A stretch of DNA of 64,000 bases from Pseudonocardia benzenivorans CB1190 (GCF_000196675.2 NC_015312.1:6278501-6342500), one strand, 5' to 3'. Counted from the first letter of the stretch, positions 33,480 through 41,983 are shown. Made by a program: numbers and translations. Notes: a model not told the origin generated them from the sequence alone.

Positions 33480-34352
33480 TCACCGTGCGGCCGCCTCCTC
33501 CGGGACCGGCAGGAGCGCGCGCATCACGGTACCGGCCACGACCATCCGGCCGATCATGATCGACGCGAACTCCTCCACGACGGACCGGATGCGGGACCGG
33601 ACACCTTCGTCGAGCGCGGGGCGTGCGGGCGCGAGCAGCGGGAGCAGCCGGTCGGCACAGGTCGGGCGGGCGAAGTCGATCAGGTCGCGCTGCGCCGCCT
33701 GCAGCGCTCCGCTGCGGTGCAGGGGTGCGAGCGCGACGTAGGCCGTCGCCAGGAACGGCGGCCACAGCGCGAGGTGCCGGTAGAGGCTCGCGTGGGCGGT
33801 GCTCGACCCGAGCCGGCCCAGCTCGTCGCAGGCCTGCACCACCGCACGAAGGTCCGGCGACAGCGCGTCCACGGGCGGGAGCGGCGGTACGCCCGACGGC
33901 CCCGCCCCCGCGCCCGCGGGCGCCCCCGACGAGGCAAGGCGGCGCCCCGGGTCCGGTGGCCGGGACTCGCCGCGCAGCAGGGCGTCGACCGTGGTGAACA
34001 CGAGGAAGTTGATCGTGTTGGCCCGGTTGTAGAAGCCGACCAGGTCGGCGATGTCGACGCGGGCCGCCTCGTCCACGCCGAGCGTCGCCCACACCTCGCC
34101 GGGAACCGGCGCGACCCCGTCCGGCCGGGCGCGCGCCGAGATCCCGGTGGCCAGACCGGCCAGCTCGGCGGTCGAGTACAACGGGCGGACGGCGCTCCAC
34201 ACCGCGGGGAGCGCATCCGGCACCGTCGCGAGATGGCGCCAGATCAGGTTCACGAACGGCAGACCGAGCGTCGCGCGCAGGTCGGCGAAGATCTCCGCCG
34301 TCGCGCCGACCGCGTCCTCCTCGCGGACGGCGGGGATCGGGTCGGCGTTCAT
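33480..34352 (-). CDS. DehI-like protein (AhpD-fold haloacid dehalogenase family)
   Basis: 290 residues. The opening EIFADLRATLGLPFVNLIWRH and ATVPDALPAVWSAVRPLY is characteristic of the DehI/halocarboxylic-acid dehalogenase family, with a second similar repeat (VVQACDELGRLGSS, HLALWPPFLATAYVALAPLH) as expected from its pseudo-duplicated fold. DehI removes halide from 2-haloacids. A proline/glycine-rich linker joins the repeats. The ATG overlaps the stop of the upstream glycosidase-like gene by 4 bp. Whether halide or another substrate is used here is open. Confidence 0.78.
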   Translation of the reverse strand: MNADPIPAVREEDAVGATAEIFADLRATLGLPFVNLIWRHLATVPDALPAVWSAVRPLYSTAELAGLATGISARARPDGVAPVPGEVWATLGVDEAARVDIADLVGFYNRANTINFLVFTTVDALLRGESRPPDPGRRLASSGAPAGAGAGPSGVPPLPPVDALSPDLRAVVQACDELGRLGSSTAHASLYRHLALWPPFLATAYVALAPLHRSGALQAAQRDLIDFARPTCADRLLPLLAPARPALDEGVRSRIRSVVEEFASIMIGRMVVAGTVMRALLPVPEEAAAR

Positions 34353-35464
34353 CGCGTCGCACCTCCCGGCGCCGCGAGCGGCCGGGCGTCGGCCCACCGG
34401 GCGACGACCTCGCGGTTCACCGCGCTCATCGCCGCCACCAGCTCGGGGTAGGGCTCGTCCCACGGATCCTTGATCCCCCAACCGCGCTGGGGGTTCTCGA
34501 CATAGCTGCACCAGTGCCAGCCCAGGCACCAGTCGAGGGCGGCGAGCACCTCCGCCGTCCGCACGTAACCGGCGGCCCGCTCGGCCTGGTCCCGGGCGCT
34601 GCCCGTGCGGTGCGGGTTCATCGTCGTCGGGCACCAGTTGCCGGTGTCGGCGATCAGCACCGGCAGGCCCGTCCGCCGGTGCCAGCCCTCGACGACCTCG
34701 ATCGCCGCCTCGAACGCGCCCGGTGCAGGCCCGGGGAAGGTCTGTACCGACAGGACGTCCATGTGCCGGGCCGCGGCGTCGAGCACCTCGGGCGGCGCCC
34801 CCGCGCGGGTCCCGAACCGGTCACCGAGCAGCAGATGGTTCGGGTCGTGCCGCCGGACGGCCGCCGCCACCGTCGCGTAGTACGCCTCGGCGATCTCGTC
34901 CAGCGGGCCGTCGAAGCCGGCCCCGGTCGGGTGCCCGCGCCACGCCGGGCCGTCCACGAGCACGTACCCGACGAGCAGCGCGTCGTCGGGTCGGCAGATC
35001 GTCCGGGCGACGTGGTCGCACCACTGCGCGAAGGCGGGGTCGCGAGGGTCGCGGTAGGCCGGGTGCCCGTTCCACGCCTCGATCTGCAGCACGTGCAGCT
35101 CGAGGACGTAGGGCAGGCCGCCCGTCGCCAGGTCCGCTCCGTCCAGGCCGGCGGAGTGACCGAGGTCGACCGGGCGACCCGTCACGCCCAGGCCCGTGCC
35201 GCTGACGTACTCCGACGTCGCGCCGATCGTCGTGAACCCCCACGACTCCAGGTCGGCGACGAGCCCCTCCCGGAGCCACCGTCGGCGCGAGCCGCCGTAC
35301 CGGTCGCGCCACACGGTCCCGTTGTGCGGGTACCGCAGGTTCGTGTCGTCGGCATGGGTGACCCCGAGCGACGGGAAGGGGCGGCCGTCCGGGCCCACGA
35401 ACGACCACCGCCCCCGGCGCTCCACCGTGATCGCACCGTTGCCCGCCGCATCGGCCGTGCCCAT
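34349..35464 (-). CDS. Glycoside-hydrolase-like TIM-barrel protein (agarase/GH-A-like) without evident catalytic Glu pair
   Basis: 371 residues. FVGPDGRPFPSLGVTH at the start and the regular barrel repeats (FTTIGATSEY, NHLLLGDRF, MDVLSVQTFPG, LPVLIADTGNW, GWHWCSYVENP) match GH-A clan proteins annotated as agarase-like. At the usual acid/base position (NE after strand 4) the sequence is VLVDGPAW, and at the nucleophile position (strand 7) it is IADTGNW, so neither Glu is in place. ATG 35464 has GAGGAGCG upstream. It is coupled to the DehI-like gene, which suggests a joint role unrelated to polysaccharide cleavage. Confidence 0.65.
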   Translation of the reverse strand: MGTADAAGNGAITVERRGRWSFVGPDGRPFPSLGVTHADDTNLRYPHNGTVWRDRYGGSRRRWLREGLVADLESWGFTTIGATSEYVSGTGLGVTGRPVDLGHSAGLDGADLATGGLPYVLELHVLQIEAWNGHPAYRDPRDPAFAQWCDHVARTICRPDDALLVGYVLVDGPAWRGHPTGAGFDGPLDEIAEAYYATVAAAVRRHDPNHLLLGDRFGTRAGAPPEVLDAAARHMDVLSVQTFPGPAPGAFEAAIEVVEGWHRRTGLPVLIADTGNWCPTTMNPHRTGSARDQAERAAGYVRTAEVLAALDWCLGWHWCSYVENPQRGWGIKDPWDEPYPELVAAMSAVNREVVARWADARPLAAPGGATR

Positions 35465-35573
35465 CGACGCTCCTCGATTGATGAATGACCAACCAACAAT
35501 ATGAGGCGCATCGGTGACGGGTACAGAGCACGTGAATCGGTCGTGAGATACCTCATGTGGGACGCTCGACCGC

Positions 35574-36734
35574 TCAGGGCGCCTCCGGTCGGGCCTTCGG
35601 CAGCCCGTAGGAACCGAGGAACAGCACGTACCAGAGCATCCACTGGATCACCCAGTCCAGGAAGCCGAGCGCGTTGCCGGACAACGTCCCACCCGCGCCG
35701 GGCTCGTGCAGCACGTGCTCGGCGAGGACGAAGTAGTAGAGGACGTAGGTGAGCGCGGACATCACGAACGTCACCACGATCCGGACCGCGATGTTCACGC
35801 CCGGGGAGAAGCCGGTGGGCTTGTTGCCGAAGATGTTGGCCCACAGGATCATCCAGACCGCGAAGCACACACCGAACTGAGCGGCGTACTGCGTCACGCC
35901 GGCGCCCAGCGCGGTCACGTTCACGGGTCCGATCAGCAGCTTCGCCACGGCGAGCAGCACGAAGTACAGGACCGTGCCGAGCGCGATGTTCCCCACCACG
36001 GCGGCGGCCGCGACCCGGCCGGGCGACCCGGCTCGGCTCCACGGCCGGTTCTCGGTGATCAGCCCGGTCATCACGGTGGCGACGACGATCGAGTAGAACC
36101 AGCCGATCACCGTCGACAGGCTCATCAGCGGCGAGCCGTCCGGCTGTGCCCACGTCGCCAGGTTCGGCAACGCGAACACGAGGTAGAGCGCGAGGGTCGG
36201 GATGAACACCAGTGCGATCTCGCCGATCCCGGCCCACGGGTGGCGGATCCGCCCCCCGAACGGCCAATGCGCTCCGTTGACCGCCGAGAGCACGTAGGAG
36301 AAGAAGCCGAACAGCACGAAGAGGTTGCCGGTGGTGAAACCCGCTCCGCCGTCCCGACCGGCCGAGAACGTAGGGTCGAGGGCACCCCACCCGTACGCCA
36401 GTACGACGGTGATCGCGATACCGATGGCCAGGGTCAGCCCTACCCCGACCAGACCGCGCCACGGCTGGCGCAGCCCGGCCGGACCCAACCAGCCGAAGGT
36501 GAAGCCGACCCAGACCGTCGCCAGGATCGTCCAGAACAGGACCGCGGTGTAGGGCTGTGGGTACACCGACAACGGGCTCCACCGCGGATCGACGAGGAGC
36601 CACCAGGAGGCGAACGCCAGAGCGAGGACCACGGCGAGGTTCGCCAGGCCGAACCCCCACCAGGGCAGGGTGCGTTCGCGGGGGTCGACGGCAGCGCCGT
36701 CGCGGACGTCGTGCTCGTCGTCGGTGACGGACAT
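35574..36734 (-). CDS. Polytopic membrane protein of unknown function
   Basis: 386 residues with about nine or ten membrane helices, starting LPWWGFGLANLAVVLALAF. Conserved-looking polar loops include GNLFVLFGFFSYVLSAVNG and WANIFGNKPTGFSPG. I do not recognise the family. The ATG at 36734 has AGAGGAGC upstream and lies 97 bp after the end of the decayed NHase locus, same strand, so it was probably the last gene of that operon; a role in uptake of the nitrile, amide or a related compound is a guess. Confidence 0.75.
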   Translation of the reverse strand: MSVTDDEHDVRDGAAVDPRERTLPWWGFGLANLAVVLALAFASWWLLVDPRWSPLSVYPQPYTAVLFWTILATVWVGFTFGWLGPAGLRQPWRGLVGVGLTLAIGIAITVVLAYGWGALDPTFSAGRDGGAGFTTGNLFVLFGFFSYVLSAVNGAHWPFGGRIRHPWAGIGEIALVFIPTLALYLVFALPNLATWAQPDGSPLMSLSTVIGWFYSIVVATVMTGLITENRPWSRAGSPGRVAAAAVVGNIALGTVLYFVLLAVAKLLIGPVNVTALGAGVTQYAAQFGVCFAVWMILWANIFGNKPTGFSPGVNIAVRIVVTFVMSALTYVLYYFVLAEHVLHEPGAGGTLSGNALGFLDWVIQWMLWYVLFLGSYGLPKARPEAP

Positions 36735-36831
36735 GTCTGCTCCTCTGCAGGGCGCCTGGGGTCGGCGCGCGGAACCGCGCCGGCACCGTGCCGGTGGCGG
36801 CGCGTGGTGACGTTCGGGGATCGCGGAAGTC

Positions 36832-37804
36832 TCAGCCCGGGCCGACGAGCAGCGCGCGCAGCCAGGCGACATAGATGCTGCGGCGCACCGGGAGGTCCTT
36901 CGCGGCGCGCTCGACCTCGGCGCGCAGCGACGGCTCCCGGTCCGGACTGTCGGTGAGCGTCGCCAACAGCAGCGCGAACACGCGGAGCTCCCAGGGACTG
37001 TCGAGGGCACGCTCGTCGTGCGCGTAGCCAGGGAGCCCGCAGCCGATCTCGGCAGGGGGTGCCGCGTGGGGTGCCGGCGTGTCCTCGAAGCCCCGCAGTG
37101 CCGTCCGGCTGACCAACGCCGCGAGCTCGAACGGTCCGGCGTCGCGCGCCTCGATCGGCCGCAGCGGTACGACCAGATGGTGCGTGGTCGCGTCGTCGGA
37201 CCAGAACGTGACCTGCCGGCCGGTCCGGGCATCGGGTTCGCGGTAACGGGTCGGCGGCGCCCCGAGAACCCGCCATCCCGTACACCGCGGCGTACCCGGC
37301 AGCACCACGTTGCGCACTGTCGGGGTGTCCGGCACGTACACCAACGCCGACCGCAGGCGCACCGCCCGAGCACGGCGGCCGCGGCCGCCGTCGCGTCGAG
37401 GTGAAGGCCTGATCCCCAGACTCTCGCGACGGCCTGGGCACCGTGCCGGGGACCGACCTCGTCGGCGTGTCGGTCGGTCCACCGGTCGACGCTGTCGCGC
37501 GTGACCAGTCCTCGACCGAGCAGCTCTCCCTCCAGCCGGTCCAGCAACGAGTTCATCGCCCGAACCCCGACGACGCGGGCGACGGAACCCGTGCCGGGAA
37601 TCGCGTGTGCCCCTGACGACCTGCGCTGACGCCCCCGCCACGAACCGGGACGGAACCGGTCGAGATCGACGACGCCCGTGATCGCCGTCGTGGGGGATCG
37701 CAGGGGAACCGAGCGTTCGAGTTCCGCGTCGACCACCGGCCGTCCGCCTCGGAGCCGACGACCCCGCGGCCGTGACGAGGTCCCAGGTCGTGCACACCGT
37801 CCAT
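36832..37804 (-). pseudogene. Decayed second nitrile hydratase locus (beta remnant, alpha, accessory remnant)
   Basis: Reading from 37804, the beta N-terminus MDGVHDLGPRHGRG appears, then after a frameshift near 37735 the beta-like VVDAELERSV...GVVDLDRFRPGS, after which most of beta is missing. At 37556 an alpha N-terminus starts (MNSLLDRLEGELLGRG, RHADEVGPRHGAQAVARVWG). A second frameshift near 37375 leads to VYVPDTPTVRNVVLPGTPRC and WRVLGAPPTRY: two of the three claw Cys are gone. The frame then continues into VTFWSDDATTHHLVVPL and an accessory-protein-like tail (SPWELRVFALLLATL, YVAWLRALLVGPG). Two frameshifts, a deletion and loss of metal ligands make a working enzyme unlikely. Confidence 0.82.
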
Positions 37805-37842
37805 GTCGGCACACCTTCCCGCTCGGTGGTGCGCGGACTCTA

Positions 37843-39029
37843 GTGCCTCGTCAGGCAACGTTCGGTAGGTAATCGGGCCTGCGGATCCTGGACTCGGGAG
37901 CGAAGCGCTTCTTGGGTCGGGCGTGGCGGTTGGCCCAGCGGACGTAGCCGGCGATGGCGGCTTCCTGGGCGGTGTGGGAGGGGTAGTCGCTGCCGTCGAG
38001 GGTGAAGTAGCGCAGGGCGGTGAACTCGCTCTCGATCCAGTTCAGCCACGAGGCGTAGGTCGGGGTGAACACGAGCTCGACGTCGTGGTCGTTGCACCAG
38101 TCGGCGACTTCGGCCTTGCGGTGTGGGGAGAAGTTGTCGCAGATGATGTGCAGTCGCCCGCGGGGGAACCGGGTGCGGAGCTGGCGAAGGAACGCGAGGA
38201 ACTCCTGCCAGCGTTTGCGGTCGCGCAGCCGGTAGAACAGCTGCCCGGAGGCCAGGTCGAGTCCGGCGAGCATGTGCCGGACCCCGCCGTAGCGGTTGTA
38301 GGTTGCGCGCAGCCGGGCCGGGCCTCGGGTGGGGAACCAGCCACGCCCGGGGCGGGGTTGCAGGTTCAGCGGCCCGAACTCGTCCACGCAGATCACCCTG
38401 GCGCCGCTGGTCAGTTGCCCGGCGGCGGAGCGGTCGTAGAGGTCGAGGATCCGGGCCATCTTCTGCGCGAACTGTGGATCGTTGCTGGCCTTCCAGGTCT
38501 TCGTGGCCTGCCAGCGCACCCCGGCGGCGCGCAGGACACGTCGGACGGTGTCGGTGCTGATCTCGACCCGGTGCCGCTCGCGCAGATGCTCGACCAGCTT
38601 GGACAGGCTCCATGTGGTGAACGGGAGTCCGACCTGCTGTGGAGGGGTCCGGGCGACCCGGCAGATCAACTCGCGGGTGTGGGGGCCGAACTTAGGAGGT
38701 CGGCCCCCGCTCCATTTTGGGTCCAGAGCCGCGAACCCCTTGTCGTTGAACGCGTGGATCACCTCCCGCGCGTACTGCGGGGTCGCGGCGAACATCGCTG
38801 CGGCCTCGGTTGCGGTGCGGCCTTGGACCGAGGCGAGCACGATCCCTGCCCGGCGCAGCCGGACCCGGTCCCGCGCGGTGCGGGTGATCTTTACCAGTCG
38901 TTGCGCCTCGGCCGGATCCAGATCCCGCACGAACACCTCAGGCTGCCGTGCCATCGCCCACCTCCGACGACAGCCTCTCAGCCGATCACCGCAGCCGGGT
39001 TACAACGCCAACGTTCTCGATCGAGGCAC
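37843..39029 (-). mobile_element. Complete IS630-family insertion sequence (1187 bp)
   Basis: Both ends are visible: GTGCCTCG (37843) and CGAGGCAC (to 39029) are perfect terminal inverted repeats, with a second matching block AACGTT 14 bp inside each end. The element is flanked by TA (37841-37842 and 39030-39031), the IS630 target duplication. It holds one full transposase gene. It sits between the decayed NHase beta start and its operator; removing it restores a spacing nearly equal to that at nthB. Confidence 0.93.
37851..38954 (-). CDS. IS630 family transposase
   Basis: 367 residues, full length. An N-terminal HTH (LASVQGRTATEAAAMFAATPQYAREV) is followed by a second winged-helix-type part and the DDE domain: Asp in VICVDEFG (near 195), Asp in IICDNFSPH (near 275) and Glu in SWLNWIESEF (near 305). 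All three are intact, so the copy may be active. The stop codon lies within the left inverted repeat, as is common in compact IS630 elements. Confidence 0.95.
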   Translation of the reverse strand: MARQPEVFVRDLDPAEAQRLVKITRTARDRVRLRRAGIVLASVQGRTATEAAAMFAATPQYAREVIHAFNDKGFAALDPKWSGGRPPKFGPHTRELICRVARTPPQQVGLPFTTWSLSKLVEHLRERHRVEISTDTVRRVLRAAGVRWQATKTWKASNDPQFAQKMARILDLYDRSAAGQLTSGARVICVDEFGPLNLQPRPGRGWFPTRGPARLRATYNRYGGVRHMLAGLDLASGQLFYRLRDRKRWQEFLAFLRQLRTRFPRGRLHIICDNFSPHRKAEVADWCNDHDVELVFTPTYASWLNWIESEFTALRYFTLDGSDYPSHTAQEAAIAGYVRWANRHARPKKRFAPESRIRRPDYLPNVA

Positions 39030-39844
39030 TAGCGACGAGTGTCACATATGTCGATACTTATCAACATATTCTGCAGATTAGCTCGCCGGACCGTGCCGGA
39101 CCGTAGTCCCGTCGACGGGCGGCAGGGTCCCGCCCGGCCTGCGGCGCTGCCGCACCGCTGCCCGCCACCGCCGCCCGACGGACCGGCCTCCTCGACGGGA
39201 ACGCCCTCGAGCGCGGCGACGTACCGGGCGAACCGCCGTCCGGCGCGACGGCTCCGCTGCCCCGCGACGGAACCGTCCATCAGGGTCGCGGCCCGTCCGG
39301 CGCTGTGCCGGGCCCGGCGCAGCGCACGCGCCGCGTCCGCCGGGTCGCAGACCCCGGGAGCGCGGGCCCGCGCCGGGGCGGGGAACTCCGTCCGCGGGAC
39401 CGGCCCGAGCCCGAGCGCACACAGTGCGGGCAGGACGTCGCCGACGTCGTGGTCGCCGAACGGATCCGTGAGGGCCCAGCGGCCGACCCAACGGCCGTCG
39501 GGCCCGAGCACCCCCAGCCCGTCGTCGGCACGGGCGAGCGCGGGGTCCCAGCTGCCGACGGCCCTCGCGAGCGGCTCGGCCAACGCCGCGGGCAGCGGCG
39601 GCGGGAGCCCCCAGGCCGCCATCGCGGCGGTGCGCCGGTCCGGGGGCTCGTCGACGGTGACGTGCAACTCCGCACCGGCGTCGGCGTAGCGGTGCGCGCT
39701 CTCCCGCACGGCGGCGGCCAGCCCACAGGAGTACGGCCAGCGCACGCTGCGCAGGACGACGGCGACGACGGCCGCGCCCGGCCACCTGCGGGTGCCCAGC
39801 AGGGTGTGTTCGAGGGAGCCGGGTTCCGGCCCGGCACCGGTCAC
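39029..39844 (-). CDS. Redoxin-like protein with a disordered tail, last gene of the flavoprotein/ABC operon
   Basis: 271 residues. A thioredoxin-like core is suggested by AAVVAVVLRSVRWPYSC (near residue 25), where AhpC-type proteins have LxxxxWCPYC, and by LGVLGPDGRWVGRWAL. The match is weak and the peroxidatic Cys context differs. After about residue 215 the sequence becomes Gly/Arg rich, and the last 20 or so codons run through the NHase operator B; the TAG stop lies on the TA target site of IS630. The GTG start overlaps the ferredoxin stop by 4 bp. The 3' end was therefore probably joined to foreign DNA. Confidence 0.55.
   Translation of the reverse strand: MTGAGPEPGSLEHTLLGTRRWPGAAVVAVVLRSVRWPYSCGLAAAVRESAHRYADAGAELHVTVDEPPDRRTAAMAAWGLPPPLPAALAEPLARAVGSWDPALARADDGLGVLGPDGRWVGRWALTDPFGDHDVGDVLPALCALGLGPVPRTEFPAPARARAPGVCDPADAARALRRARHSAGRAATLMDGSVAGQRSRRAGRRFARYVAALEGVPVEEAGPSGGGGGQRCGSAAGRAGPCRPSTGLRSGTVRRANLQNMLISIDICDTRR
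39050..39065. promoter_or_regulatory. NHase-type operator, site B (orphaned by IS630)
   Basis: GTCGATACTTATCAAC, 14 of 16 bases equal to site A. The bases from the TA target to ATGTCGA number 16 here and 16 at nthB. It is the promoter region of the decayed NHase locus, now 1.2 kb away from it. Confidence 0.7.
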
Positions 39845-40179
39845 GGCGCCTCGTAGGTCCGGACGAAGTAGCTGTCCGCGCCGACCTCGCCCACCTGGCC
39901 CGCCCCGCCCGGGTTGCCGAGCGGCTCGTCGCGGCCCGGCAGGACCTCCAGGAAGAAGGCCGCGTTCGCCGCGATGAAGTCCTGCTCGGACTCCGCGACG
40001 TCGCTCTCGGGCACGATCGCCTCGACCGGGCAGACGGGCTCGCAGGCGCCACAGTCGATGCACTCGGTCGGGTTGACGTAGGCCATCCGGCCGCCGACGT
40101 AGATGCAGTCGACGGGGCACTCGTCGACGCAGGCCCGGTCGGTGACGTCGACGCACGACGCGCCGATGACGTAGCTCAT
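39841..40179 (-). CDS. 7Fe-type ferredoxin (3Fe-4S plus 4Fe-4S)
   Basis: 112 residues. Two cluster motifs: C...CVDECPVDCIYVGGR and CIDCGACEPVCPVEAI. The first has the FdxA-like spacing that usually yields a 3Fe-4S and the second a 4Fe-4S cluster. The C-terminus carries an extension (FVRTYEAP). It can carry electrons for the AprA-like flavoprotein of this operon. ATG at 40179 lies 25 bp after the ABC ATPase stop, and its stop overlaps the next start (GTGA). Confidence 0.93.
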   Translation of the reverse strand: MSYVIGASCVDVTDRACVDECPVDCIYVGGRMAYVNPTECIDCGACEPVCPVEAIVPESDVAESEQDFIAANAAFFLEVLPGRDEPLGNPGGAGQVGEVGADSYFVRTYEAP

Positions 40180-40204
40180 GGGGTGTCCTCTCCGTGTGTG
40201 GTGG

Positions 40205-40996
40205 TCAGCCGGCGGCCGACGTGAGTGCCTCGTCGGGGGACTCCCCCAGCAGCGCGAGGATCTCGTAGCGACGGCGGGCGAACTCCGGCTCGAACTGGGC
40301 GCCGGGGCGTCGCGGCTCGGGGATCTCGATGACGCGGTTGACCCGGGCCGGCCGGGGAGTCAGCACGACGACGCGGTCCCCGAGCAACAGCGCCTCGTCG
40401 ACGTCGTGGGTGACGAACAGGACCGTCGTGCGGTACTCGCGCCACACCGTGACGAGCAGTTGCTGCATGTCCGAGCGCGTCTGAGCGTCGAGCGCCCCGA
40501 ACGGCTCGTCCATCAGCAGGACCCGGGGCCGGGTGGCCAGGGTGCGGGCGAGCTGGACCCGCTGGCGCATCCCGCCGGAGAGCTCGCCGGGCATGTGGTC
40601 GGCGAAGTCCTGCAGGCCCACCTGCGCGAGCAGCTCCTCGGCCTCGCGCCGGCGGGCGCGCCGCTCGACCCCGCGCAGCGTCAGCGCGAACTCGACGTTG
40701 CGTCGCGCGGACCGCCACGGCAGCAGCGCGTCCTCCTGGAACACCATGGCGCACCGGGACCGGCTCTCCGCGACCCTCGTCCCGTCGAGCTCGGCGCGGC
40801 CGGCGTCCGGCGTCAGCAGGCCGGCCAGGGCGCGCAGGATCGTGGACTTGCCGCACCCGGACGGGCCGAGCAGCACGAGGATCTCACCTGCCGGCACGTC
40901 CAGATCCACCTGCGCCGCAGGCATTTCGCCGAACGAGATCGTCAGTCCGTCGAGAGTGACGCGCGCGCCACCGGCGGCCCCCGTCACGTCGCTCAT
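40205..40996 (-). CDS. ABC transporter ATPase, sulfonate/nitrate/taurine type (SsuB/TauB-like)
   Basis: 263 residues. Walker A GPSGCGKST (near residue 45), Q-loop FQEDALLPW, signature LSGGMRQRV, Walker B RVLLMDEPFGALD and switch His in THDVDEALLLGD. The QEDALLPW loop is typical of the nitrate/sulfonate branch. It powers the permease encoded just upstream (4-bp overlap). Substrate class: small oxidised sulfur, nitrogen or carbon anions; which one is not known. Confidence 0.93.
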   Translation of the reverse strand: MSDVTGAAGGARVTLDGLTISFGEMPAAQVDLDVPAGEILVLLGPSGCGKSTILRALAGLLTPDAGRAELDGTRVAESRSRCAMVFQEDALLPWRSARRNVEFALTLRGVERRARRREAEELLAQVGLQDFADHMPGELSGGMRQRVQLARTLATRPRVLLMDEPFGALDAQTRSDMQQLLVTVWREYRTTVLFVTHDVDEALLLGDRVVVLTPRPARVNRVIEIPEPRRPGAQFEPEFARRRYEILALLGESPDEALTSAAG

Positions 40997-41970
40997 TCGG
41001 CCGCCCTCGGCAGCCAGTGGTTGACCCGGGCCCCGATCCGCTCGACGACCCACGCGGTGCCGAAGCCCAGTGCGCCGATCGAGAGCATCCCGACCACGAC
41101 GCCGGCGTAGTCGAGCAGACCGTAGGCCTGCCACGTGTAGTAGCCGATCCCGAACTGCCCGGAGATCATCTCCGCACTGATCACGCAGATCCAGGCGACG
41201 CCCATCGAGACCGACAGGCCCGAGAAGATCCCCGGCATGGCACCCGGCAGCACGATGTGGGTGAGCACCGCGACCCGGCGGGCGCCCATGGTGCGGGCCG
41301 CCTCCTCCCACACCTTCGGCAGGCTCTTCATCGCGTGGATCGTGCTGACCGCGACCGGGAAGAACGCCGCGAAGAAGGTGATGAAGACGATGCCCTGCTC
41401 GCTGGTCGGGAACAGCAGGATCGCGAGCGGCACGAGGGCGATCGCCGGGATCGGGCGGGAGACCTCGATCACCGGACGGATCGCCGCTCGCGCGACCCGG
41501 GAGCGGCCGACGGCGACGCCGGTCACCACGCCGACCACCGTCGCGAGGCCGAAGCCCAGCAGGATCCGGCGGACGCTGGCGAGCAGGTCCTGGTAGTACG
41601 TGCCGCTGGTGAGCTGCGCGCCGAGTGCGGTGGCCACCTCGCCCGGGGTGGGCAGTTTGTCGAAGCTCAGCCAGAACTCGACCTTGCCGACGGTGAGCAG
41701 CTGCCACAGGGCCAGCACGACCAGCAGCGGAAGGACCGGGAAGGCGGCCTTGGCCAGCCGTGTCGTGGGGCCGAAGGGGCCCCGGGACCTGCGCCTCCCT
41801 CCCGGGAACGCGGCGGAAACGGTCTCGGTCGCGGTGGTGGGCGCGGACAGTCCGGTCTGTGCGGTCATCTCGTCGCTCTCGGCCTCGGCGGTCGCGGTCA
41901 GGGTCCTCCCGCCCCGCCCGGGCACGGACCCGTGCTCCGGGGCGGGCGGCAGTGGTCTGCGGGTGCTCAT
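40993..41970 (-). CDS. ABC transporter permease, SsuC/TauC-like
   Basis: 325 residues. After a 65-residue polar N-terminal extension, unusual for the family, about six helices follow. The EAA loop that docks to the ATPase is EEAARTMGARRVAVLTHIVLPGAMP (near residue 225). GGAGG precedes the ATG at 41970. It is the second gene of the importer, 13 bp behind the binding-protein gene and overlapping the ATPase by 4 bp. Confidence 0.92.
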   Translation of the reverse strand: MSTRRPLPPAPEHGSVPGRGGRTLTATAEAESDEMTAQTGLSAPTTATETVSAAFPGGRRRSRGPFGPTTRLAKAAFPVLPLLVVLALWQLLTVGKVEFWLSFDKLPTPGEVATALGAQLTSGTYYQDLLASVRRILLGFGLATVVGVVTGVAVGRSRVARAAIRPVIEVSRPIPAIALVPLAILLFPTSEQGIVFITFFAAFFPVAVSTIHAMKSLPKVWEEAARTMGARRVAVLTHIVLPGAMPGIFSGLSVSMGVAWICVISAEMISGQFGIGYYTWQAYGLLDYAGVVVGMLSIGALGFGTAWVVERIGARVNHWLPRAAE

Positions 41971-41983
41971 GCGTCCTCCGTAC

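Noticed and set aside
36832..37804. Thiocyanate hydrolase instead of nitrile hydratase remnant
   Set aside because: The beta start MDGVHDLG and the order beta-alpha-accessory match the NHase operon in this window; loss of claw cysteines argues against either enzyme being active.
39029..39031. Stop codon created by IS630 insertion
   Set aside because: The reconstructed empty site (TA followed on the minus strand by G) gives the same TAG, so the insertion did not create it.
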